The position numbers and the translations under genes are program-made. 64,000 nt of DNA from Molanna angustata (lineage: Eukaryota; Arthropoda; Insecta; Trichoptera; Molannidae). Where the stretch lies: assembly GCA_963576475.1 (NCBI GenBank), contig OY754972.1:7459427-7523426 (forward strand), written 5' to 3'. Of this stretch, positions 55,650-64,000 are shown one piece after another (the first letter of the stretch is position 1; every line of letters starts with the position of its first letter). The notes under the pieces were generated by a model, which worked only from the letters and a program-made list of their open reading frames with translations, made no database searches and was not told the DNA's origin.

Positions 55650-57540
55650 TTAAGAATTCTAAAGGTACATATAGGGTGCTAAATCATAATAGGAACATAG
55701 TGTGTCAATGGTCCGAGTTCCATGTTTGTCTATTTTTTCTACTTTTCAGGCCCGTTTGATTATCTATTGACTGTGTCCAATTCCATATAGAATTATTACT
55801 CTGTGATCTAATATTTATAATCCTGATAGCACCGTTTTTGATACAGTTTTCGAACGTAATTTAGAGCCAAGCCATGCAGAGATTATAATTGACTTCGATA
55901 AAAGAGGTTATAAAGAAACTATTAAAGGTGAATTTAAACTCATCCGGAGTACAAAATACTTACCCGAAGTAAGAAGAAATATACGAAAAGTTTTAACCCA
56001 AAAATCAATACAACATAGCGTTTAAGGTAAGTTTTCGAACTGCTTCTAAACAAATATTACTTAAAAGCTTCGATAAAGTTGTAATTGTTTGCAAAGTTTT
56101 CTTATCCATCTATACCAAAAAGTATATTTTTATCCATAGGACGCGAATCTAAATCACATTCGAGTTCTGTATTGATGTTACTCAAAAGAAAGAAGCCATT
56201 GAAATATTTTTTTGTAAACTTCACGCACAATTTCCAGAATGCTAATAAGCTCATAATGTTATTTTTTGTCAAACTCGGGCACAAAAAAAGATGAAAGACA
56301 TTGTAAGGGATATTTTTACAGTATCAAGATGATCCCACGTATTATATATGATGAAAAAAAGCCTTTGTCGCTTTTCATCAAATAAACGTTTAAAAATACA
56401 ACGAAAACCTTCACAGAATAATGAATATCTATTCATATTATCACATAATTTATCCCCAAATATTTAAGCGTTGTTTTTTTGTAAACTTAATTTATATATT
56501 AACCCACTACCATTCAACCTTTTAGTCTACTGAAAATATAAATTGTTTCTTTTAAGTATGACTATGGAATTAATTTAATGATGATGTTAGGTCATCTCAA
56601 TCTAAAGAAATATTATTAACTGGTTTCTATTTTTATTTTATTATTGCTATTTTATCTGTTTTATTTCACTCTTGTTTATTCTTCCCTTTGTTATAACTAA
56701 TGTTTCGTTATTAAGTAACTTGTTGTTTACCATTTATGGAAACTTTGCTGGTTTACAGGATTTTTTAGAATCATTACAATATATTTATATACAAAAATTT
56801 ATGTTTCCTTGATAAATGAATAAAAAACAAAATTTAGCAAAAAATTGATGAATCAATTATCTCGTGATTATTGAAGGATCTGTCCTTTAATTCTCTCCTT
56901 CTTTTTCTTATTGTAGTAATAATTTTTAGGGACCATCTACTATAGCATCAAATCTATTGGAGGTTTAACGTTTTTTTTGAGGTATTTTGGACAAATTGCT
57001 TTGAAAATAAGTAAAATGAATATTGACTATTTATACCTACTATCGGAGATATCATTGAAGGCCATTAAAAAATCACTTTTTTTTAACCATGAGTGAGTTA
57101 TTTGATATGACTGGTTTTGAAGCCACTCATCTTCAGTGTTATACTGTGTAAAAAAATACATTTAAAGTGCAAAATTAATTTAAAATGTCGGTTTTTTAAG
57201 AGACGCTCCGCCAAATACCTACTCAACACAGAACAGATGGATATTAACAAAATGCTGAGAGTAAATAAATGTGACTGAATTATAGTCATAAAAAGCAGAA
57301 ATCTTTCGTGTTTACCTACGCAAGTACAGAAACACGTAGGTATGTCAAACCTGAATAATGAGATGCAAATATGTATGAATGTAGGCGATCGTAAGGCCTA
57401 AGGTTAATTGTTATAAGAGTAAATTTCCTTGTCAATTAGCACTTTTGGTTGTAGTTAGGTACTACACAACTTTTCCTTGGGAATTTCATCGTCTTACTTA
57501 CCTACATTAAAACATACAATTAGCACAGCTCATGTCACGA
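55650..57540. other. Intergenic stretch, no supported gene
   Basis: AT-rich. The complementary 69- and 60-codon frames at 56.1-56.3 kb are mutual shadows with no recognisable content. Confidence 0.5.
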
Positions 57541-57809
57541 TACATTATTAAAGTCGTCTTGAAGCAGAAGAATATAGAAGTATGGCGAGAAATCAAGAAA
57601 TTCCCCCGTTAAAATACCCAAAAATCTACATGCATGACTCGAATTTGTGACTCAAACAACATGGAGAGCCAAATAGGAGAAAACCTCGGGCCCGGTAAAC
57701 CACGGCCTTACCTGTATATCAACAAAACCACCTGGATTCGATCAGCTACGTAAAGTAGGGAACACTGCCTTTAGGATTTGGGTCCATTATACTCTCCCGA
57801 AGAAGCGCA
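57541..57809 (-). other. Possible 3' UTR of the 58-kb LINE
   Basis: Lies immediately 3' of the reverse-transcriptase pseudogene on the same strand and is somewhat G+C-richer than background (CCCTCCCCAACGCTACGTAG at the start). The end of the element is not evident. Confidence 0.3.
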
Positions 57810-58255
57810 CTACGTAGCGTTGGGGAGGGTTTGAAATCTGATCGGAAAAATCTTAATTCGGGTTTTAAAAAGATCCGGGTTGTAATACGGTGGAAATACA
57901 GAATTCGGATGAAGATCGTTCCACAGCCGGGCTGCTGTGTTAATAAAAGAGTTCGAGAAGCGACTGGTTCGTGTAAATTGAAGGTTTACTGAGAACGGGT
58001 GTTGAGATTGAGTAAAACGAGTGACTCTTAATTGTGAATGGGTGGAAGAGGGATCAGGGATGCAAGTTCTTCTGAGCATCTCCCGTGGTAGTATCTATAC
58101 AATAAAGTTGGAATACCGACCTTGCGTCTGTGGTCTAGCGATTGAAATCCATCAGTCAATGATGGGTCGTCAATCAGAAGTACAACACGCATTTGTACAG
58201 CATCGAGGGTATTCACAAGGTAATGGGGAGCGCCACTCCAAAGGAGACTACCCAT
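57810..58255 (-). pseudogene. Jockey-type reverse transcriptase C-terminal pseudogene, one frameshift
   Basis: Minus strand: the first frame (58255-58028) reads GSLLWSGAPHYLVNTLDAVQ, MRVVLLIDDPSLTDGFQSLD, HRRKVGIPTLLYRYYHGRCS, EELASLIPLPP. The second frame (from about 58079 to 57810) continues STHSQLRVTRFTQSQHPFSV, TRTSRFSNSFINTAARLWND, LHPNSVFPPYYNPDLFKTRI. Together they give the LD..Q.R...LI.DP.LT....L..RR.V..L.L.YRYYHG.CSEEL, F.R(S)F...AARLWN.LP..VFP..Y....FK pattern of a Jockey-like family abundant in Lepidoptera. One frameshift near 58.05 kb separates them. Confidence 0.85.
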
Positions 58256-58382
58256 ATTTAATAATAGGGCGTTTTTACTATGTTTTTCCTTTTATTGTTA
58301 ATAATTTTTCAATGCTTTATATATTTTCTATTTGGATTGACACAACATTGAACATTTATATACATAATAATCATTATTCTTA

Positions 58383-59083
58383 AGGGAGGACTGCTGCCAA
58401 CGTACCTATTTTTCAATTTGATATACCATCATTATGTCTAATCAAATCGTTTTGAAAAAAATAATTTAGATAGTTTGGGTATTAATAAAGAAAAATATAC
58501 TTTACTTTTTGATAATGTTCTGAATAAATTCTTGTAGAAAAATAATGGCATACCCCTATTTTCAACGTTTATCTTATATTTTTAATAAACTATAAGGCGT
58601 AGTTCAATATATTTTTATTTAAATTAAAACAAGACAAAAATAGAAAAATATAATGTGACGTTGCATTAATGCTTCAGGTTTAGTAAATAAACCTAAAAAA
58701 CATTTATTTTCCATTCAATGCCATTGCGAAATAAAAGTTTTTTTGGTTTATTACCTTAACCTGATGCATTGATGCAACGTCACATCATATTTTTCCAGAT
58801 ATTTTGTTCTTCTTTTATTTATAAATAAATATATTGCTCTATAAGTATGTACCTTAATTTTTTTTAGAAATATAAGATAAATTTCAAAAATCGGGATATA
58901 CTTATTATTTTTCTACAAGAATATATAGTGTGAGTGAAATATAAAGAACATAATTAAAAATTAAGTTATATTTTTCTTTACTAATATCCAAACTAACTAG
59001 GTTATTTTTTTCAAAATGATTCGTTTTGTAGTAATGATGCAATTTCAAATTGAATAAATAGGTACGTTGGCAGCAGTCGCCCT
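58383..59083. mobile_element. Long-arm foldback element, about 345-bp arms
   Basis: The 701-base unit is almost symmetrical around 58730. The left end AGGGAGGACTGCTGCCAACG, TACCTATTT is matched by the right end AAATAGGTACGTTGGCAGCA, GTCGCCCT. Further paired words are TTTGAAAAAAATAA, AGAAAAATATA, TTCTTGTAGAAAAATAAT, TTTATCTTATATTT, and near the axis ATGCTTCAGG with CCTGATGCAT and TGTGACGTTGCAT with ATGCAACGTCACA. Arm identity is roughly 75-80% with gaps. No transposase. A clear target duplication was not found. Confidence 0.85.
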
Positions 59084-59502
59084 CATAACTATTATTTGCT
59101 ACAGTAAACTACATTTATTATATTCATTGTTTGTAAGAATAGTTATAATTCCAAGAAGCTTAAATAGAATTTAGTAATATAATAACGAAGACATCACATA
59201 TATGGTTCAAAGTTGGTAGAAGATTGAAGTAAACAATATATCGTTTGGGTTTGGGAGCATTAAGAAGATCGTACCGCATTTTTTATGAAAAAGTCCCGCT
59301 GTGTTACCATGTGTATAATGGTTATGGGATATAACCCAAAACAATAAATTATTTTTACACTTAGATACAACAAAACATGTGTTTCACTCACACAATGTCT
59401 TCATAAGATATAAAAAACATGCATGCCCACTTTTTGAAATTATGAAATAAATACTTAAATAAAGCAGGATAAAAACGAAAACAAGTATTTGATACATTTG
59501 AA

Positions 59503-59705
59503 GTTATGTGAAACAACAAAACGGTAGGTAAATAGGAATATTAGTTTTTACTTCGATGGTAACAGCAATATGTGTATTAAAGAAAAAAAAATGATTCAAG
59601 AGAACAATTTGATCTAAATGGAGTTATGTAAGGTGTGAAACAACAAAACGGTAAATAGGAATATTTATTTTAATTTTGATAGTAACAACAATATATAAAT
59701 ATTTG
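59503..59705. repeat. Tandem duplication, about 122-bp period
   Basis: GTTATGTGAAACAACAAAACGG and AATAGGAATATT occur at about 59503-59545; a matching GGTGTGAAACAACAAAACGG and AATAGGAATATT occur at about 59633-59665, each followed by GATGGTAACAGCAATAT or GATAGTAACAACAATAT. Two units, about 85% identical. Confidence 0.7.
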
Positions 59706-59709
59706 ACAT

Positions 59710-60553
59710 AGTACCTGTTAGTTACCCGAGAAGCAATATTAAATAAATCATGGAGGGAATGGTTGAGGGGACAAACTACAGGGGGCGCCCCCGACGGGCG
59801 CCCAGGATAGAGAGAAGTGGAAAGCGAGATGTAGACTTCTTCTGCAAACCAATCCGCAGGATTAAGACTTTTGATGATGAAATAAATCAAACGTCACGTT
59901 AAACCATAGACTGTTTACATTCATACAAATAATGTCAAACGTAATTGTTTTAAATTAAAATACAGAACATGTTAAAGAATAATACAATGAATCAATATAA
60001 ATAGTACAAACAATAATTATAACACTTTACAACATGTGAAAAGAAACCTTGGTATATCTTATAGGTACAAAATATTTCGACTACTTAAACTTAAAAATAT
60101 AATGAATTATGGTCGAATTTTGATCTCTGGACGATCGTTAATTATTATAAAATTATAATTAATTATATTTTCGACGATATTTCAAACGAAATAATAATAA
60201 GATTGTCTGGAAAAATGATTTTCTATAGTCCAAATTACAGCCGATTCGATATAATTAATGTAGCGAAGAAAAATGCTAAGGAATCATTTTATTTCACTCC
60301 ATATTTATAAGAAAAAATAAATATTGCCTGGCATTGAAAATCATCTCTTCTTTTGTTATTAATATTATGAAGTATCTCTGTTTAAAATAGAAATTCCTAA
60401 AGGTCCTTTTGTGAAGAAATCTTTTGTTTCATTTTTTTTATATTTGCTGTATATTGAAATTTATGAACTCAAATTGTATTATGATGAATGTGTGGGTAAA
60501 CAACAAGGGTTATTAAATTACTTGAAATTTTATAGGCTTTATTGATTATTTTT
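59710..60553. other. Intergenic stretch with small G+C-rich patch
   Basis: Around 59755-59815 there is a G+C-rich patch (GGGGGCGCCCCCGACGGGCG), with an imperfect GGGCGCC hairpin. ACCTGTTAGTTACCCGAGAAGC at about 59715 resembles ACCTGTTGTTGCCCGAAAAGC at 25234, a minor dispersed motif. No gene supported. Confidence 0.45.
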
Positions 60554-60570
60554 TTACAGTATAATCCTCT

Positions 60571-60852
60571 TTCCCTTTAGCGCTTTTGTCCCGTTTCTAT
60601 CGGGGTACGCTTTGACCATGATCCTGGAATTGGCGAGTCTGGTTATTACATTGAAGCGACTGCCATCTGACATTCGTAATCCTTAGAAAGGGGAACCAGA
60701 AAAATTGGATTATGGCTAAACATAGCTAGTGATATAAATCCGCACATAGATTTTTTTTTGAAAATCCAGTAGTGCGTGCCCCGCCCGGATTCGAACCGTC
60801 AACCTCACGCATGTGAGGCGACGACCTTACCGCTGGGCTATCACCGCTTCCC
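60571..60852 (-). mobile_element. Full-length tRNA-derived SINE with 17-bp target duplication
   Basis: TTACAGTATAATCCTCT is duplicated at 60554-60570 and 60853-60869. On the minus strand the 282-base unit starts GGGAAGCGGTGATAGCCCAG with a pol III A box (TGATAGCCCAGCGGTAAGG), then CCTCA...TGAGG and a perfect B box GGTTCGAATCC about 45 bases on. After the tRNA-like head (to about 60780) comes a body with GGATTTATATCACTAGC, CGAATGTCAGATGGCAG and CGTACCCCGATAGAAACGGG, and the end AAAGGGAAAG. The intact promoter and exact duplication indicate a recent insertion. The 76-codon minus frame at 60726-60956 is incidental. Confidence 0.93.
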
Positions 60853-60989
60853 TTACAGTATAATCCTCTATTTTGACAAATTACAACACAAAGAATAACA
60901 CATGCTTTGTTAAAAATTAAGAAGTAGATAGACAGTAAACATCTTTTTTGTAACAAAACTCATCTATTTTACACAAATGAAAGGAGTAC

Positions 60990-62930
60990 AATGGTTTTGT
61001 TTTGGTAATGTGAGAATTAGCTCAACGAAACGTGAAAGGGTTGAATAAATTTTCCAAACAAAAACTTAAAATTTGGCAAACGATGGTAAGTTTCAGCGAA
61101 TTCATTAATCAAATAGTTTGACGAGAAAAATAATGATTGATAAGGTTTAACGATAAATTGATATATACAGGCTGACTTTCGGAGAAGAGAGGAGAGGAAG
61201 AAGATGAAAGGTATAGTTAAGGAAGTTCACGGACGATCATTAATCTTGCAGAAAGCTCTTTGTCTTCCCTTTGTAATTATTTAAGGCGCTATTAAGATAC
61301 ACCCTTCTGGACAATATTTCTATTGTTTAATTGGGGTTAAGCAATTAAATTATTCTTGACACGGTATAAATTTTCGCAGCAAAATATGCTTTCGGGAGCC
61401 ATCGACGAAGAAACTCCAAAATAAAATGTGGCAAACGAGTAAGTAAAAATGTTCGCAGGTCATAAATTCCTTTATCTTTTCCATTTACATGTCAATCAAA
61501 AATATCTAAAATTGCTATAAAGGTCTCTTTTAGTAAACAAGGTTCGATCTAATACTGAAATAGCTTTGAGATCCAAAAACATCAATGATTAAAATGGTTA
61601 TCGTAATTTTTAAATTTAATAATTCCATATTTATCAGGATGTCATAGGTAAACAAGGAAAAGATAAGTAGACTTTGGAATTTACTTCATAAATAAAGTAC
61701 ATTTAAAGTAGATAACCGGATAGAAAAGAATATGATCATCATAATTGTGTTTCCCCTACTTATAGCTTACAGCACATCTTTTTAAGGTCCGAATTAATAT
61801 TTTCTTCAGCAGATTGCAAACTCTCCTAAACGCTAGGTACGTAGTGTGCTTCTTCGGAACCTTATCCTATAGCAAGTGTAAAAAAGTAACAAGACGATGT
61901 ATGCCAGGGTTAGAAATGAGGTCATGAAGAAAGAATATAAGATAAAATTTGTCATTCATTCAATATTGATTACGTTATAAATGACGACACTTACGAGTGC
62001 ATTTTAAATACCAAGAGATGTTGGAATTTCATAGCTATTCGTGTATTATTATATTCATCCATAATATTATCTCCGTTTTTTATTAGTGGACATAAACTCG
62101 CACCAAAGATAACTTGTAAAGAGAGTAGAATGGACGGCATTCCGTAACGGATATCAGTTTTGAAGGATTCCAAACCTTGACGGATTAATTTTCTAACACA
62201 ACTGGTCACACGTCACACGCCCACAATGGCTAAACCATAGATAAGGGTGTCACACATATTATTAGTATTATCCATGGTATTAGGATGATGCATCAAGAAT
62301 CCGTAGCGCTACACATGAAAAGACTATAAACACGGTAAAGATGAAACGTCCGATCCTAACAAACAGTTAATACGATAAATATTTTTGGGATTTAACAACT
62401 GATGAACGGTGAGGGGCAAAATAAAAAGAAATTGTATTATGAATAAGAAGGAAACAGGAAACTAATAAACATACATAGATGCCTCTATATACATATCGCT
62501 TACTGTAAGACAGCAAAAACAATGTGGAATAATAAATACCTATGTCCTTTAATTCCTCAATTAACAGTTTTGAAAAATAAACAATCAAATCAAGTTCAAA
62601 ACTTATTGTAAAAATATTTAATAAAGAGAACTTCCATGTTAGCTTGGTACATCTGAAACAGTTATGTGTTGAATTTGGTCTAAATTGGAACTAAATCAAA
62701 CGCTTATTTACGAATAATTTTACGCTTAAATAGCTATCTGCTCTAAACCAACAAGGAATTAAGTAGTTTGTTGGTGATAATTTGACCAGTGCCATAACAA
62801 TTTAGGCTAAGATATCTGTCAATTAGTTTGAAAACGACTCTGCAACACAACAAAAAAAAACATTGATAAAAAATTTTCGCCACGTCTGGGTTAACGTTTA
62901 CAAATGAAAATAAGATACTTAAACATTTAT
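60990..62930. other. Intergenic stretch, no supported gene
   Basis: AT-rich with no recognisable gene or element boundary. ACGATGTATGCCAG at about 61893 resembles ACGATGTATGACAG at 20284, a minor dispersed match. Confidence 0.5.
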
Positions 62931-62936
62931 TTTACT

Positions 62937-63220
62937 TTTTTTAACAGATTTTTAATTATCTCAATAGAGACGAAGTTGGAATATTTATTGTAGGAGAACC
63001 GGGAAATCAAGGCACCTACAGGGCTTACGACCTGTCATCGGCTGGTTTACGTGATCACTTTATGCGCTTGCGCAACGTTCACCAATTCTCCTACAATAAA
63101 TATTCCAACTTCGTCTCTATTGAGATAATTAAAAATCTGTTAAAAAATATCTTTGACTCCCGACAGGGAAAAAAATCCAATGTTTGCGCATATGCAATAA
63201 TAAAAATATTCGAATATTTA
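62937..63220. mobile_element. Snapback element, perfect 62-bp arms, 87-base loop
   Basis: 62937-62998 and 63086-63147 are exact reverse complements over 62 bases (arm word CAATAGAGACGAAGTTGGAA). The loop 62999-63085 holds CAAGGCACCTACAGGGCTTA, CGACCTGTCATCGGCTGG, TTTACGTGATCACTTTATGC and GCTTGCGCAACGTTCACC. Downstream of the right arm is the family head ACTCCCGACAGGGAAAAAAA, CCAATGTTTGCGCATATGCA. The right arm plus head (63086-63205) is nearly identical to 18838-18960, while the loop is inverted relative to that copy. No coding capacity; the 64-codon frame is incidental. Confidence 0.85.
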
Positions 63221-63229
63221 TTTTACTCT

Positions 63230-63730
63230 TGGAGTTATTTCGCATACCTTATTTAAGGCATCGGATTAAATCTAAGCCATTAGGTCTACGTAAATATCGA
63301 TATTTTGGACTGTTCTCTGTACATGGAATTATTTTTGTCTCTCACCAAGTTCAATATTTTTCTACTCCAATGATACGATTGACAGTAGGCAGGTTTCCCT
63401 CGCTAATGGTCCCCCCACAGAAGGGAATCATTAGTTTGTGTGTCACCCGAATTAGACCTGATATCGACCTGACGTATTCATAAATTACCTCGACCCGATT
63501 CACGGAGGATTCAGACAGTATAGAAAGAATGGTCGTTCCGTGATTAATATGACCTCCTACTCTCCCCCCATACTCACCTCCACATCCCGCAGTTGTAACT
63601 GTGACAGACCAGAATGAGGAATGGGAAATTCGCGTCCCAACTTTTAATATACGCACGCAGGGTTTCATGTCCCAATTGTGTATAATAATTCAGATACTTC
63701 GCGTGTTTATGCTTACCTTCCAACAAAACT
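63230..63730. other. Intergenic stretch, unassigned
   Basis: 63370-63600 is moderately G+C-rich (ACCTCCTACTCTCCCCCCAT, CACCTCCACATCCCGCAG), with overlapping frames on both strands and none recognisable. Confidence 0.4.
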
Positions 63731-63732
63731 GG

Positions 63733-64000
63733 AACGTATTTTGGCGCAGGTCGATTCAACAGCAAAAAGTCATTTCGGCGCGTACCGAATTGTCATCAAG
63801 CTGTTTTGGCGCAGAAATATTCTGACAGAAACTGTTCGATTGATCCAACCATGAAACTATTTGACTGGATGTATGAAACGACTTTTACAAGATTTAACTA
63901 CTCACTACTGGAATACATTTTGTTGCAGTTCAATTCAGCAGCAAAAAGTTAAAAAGGAGGGCCGAATTGTCACCAATCTGTTTTGGCCCAGAAATATGCT
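63733..64000. repeat. Tandem repeat at window edge, about 180-bp period
   Basis: GCGCAGGTCGATTCAACAGC, AAAAAGTC, CCGAATTGTCATCAAGCTGT and TTTGGCGCAGAAATATTCTG (from about 63743) recur as GTTGCAGTTCAATTCAGCAG, AAAAAGTT, CCGAATTGTCACCAATCTGT and TTTGGCCCAGAAATATGCT (from about 63922). The array runs off the right edge. Confidence 0.7.

Noticed and set aside
1..64000. CRISPR-like array, operon or phage-type defence system
   Set aside because: Repeat spacing, introns, SINEs and LINEs identify an animal nuclear genome; the tandem repeats have no unique regular spacers.

Overview
This window is AT-rich, repeat-dense nuclear DNA from an animal, most likely an insect and probably a moth or butterfly. 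The order is inferred from the types of non-LTR retrotransposon, tRNA-derived SINE and short inverted-repeat elements; no diagnostic single-copy marker beyond one gene was available. There are no operons, CRISPR arrays or ribosomal RNA genes. Most short open frames are chance frames or decayed transposon pieces.

One host gene can be supported. It is Arl4, an ARF-like small GTPase on the minus strand, with two coding exons (12745-12393 and 9706-9421) that join in frame to give 212 residues. The coding exon has an acceptor at 12930, so at least one more 5' non-coding exon lies further up (beyond position 12930). Its 5' leader carries three upstream ATGs, one opening a 27-codon uORF. The 2.7-kb intron holds an antisense LINE fragment and AT-rich tandem repeats.

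The rest is a mosaic of mobile-element debris. Reverse-transcriptase C-terminal remnants of several non-LTR families lie at 10.1, 13.4, 13.8, 25.8, 27.9, 44.2, 47.1, 49.8, 55.4 and 58.0 kb. DNA-transposon derivatives are recognisable by termini plus target duplications: a hAT-type element with TTTTAAAT duplication (51071-51573), a PIF/Harbinger-like MITE with TTA duplication nested inside another repeat (35936-36382), and a piggyBac-like MITE at TTAA (4870-5160). Retroposed short elements with long target duplications are at 26602-26915, 40577-40644 and 60571-60852. Tandem repeats occupy both window edges and 37.9-38.2 kb.

The most unusual theme is the number of foldback (hairpin) elements, more than a dozen. 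One family (18.8, 19.2, 21.7 and 63.0 kb) shows copies that share arms but turn back at different points, with one loop inverted relative to its arm, which suggests template-switch snapback formation. A second group (17.7, 52.6, 52.8 kb) carries in its loop a stem followed by GAAAC and a GTC, resembling degenerate hammerhead ribozyme cores. No new protein system was found. Long stretches between 28.4 and 35.4 kb, 41 and 43.8 kb, and 61 and 62.9 kb show no supported gene.
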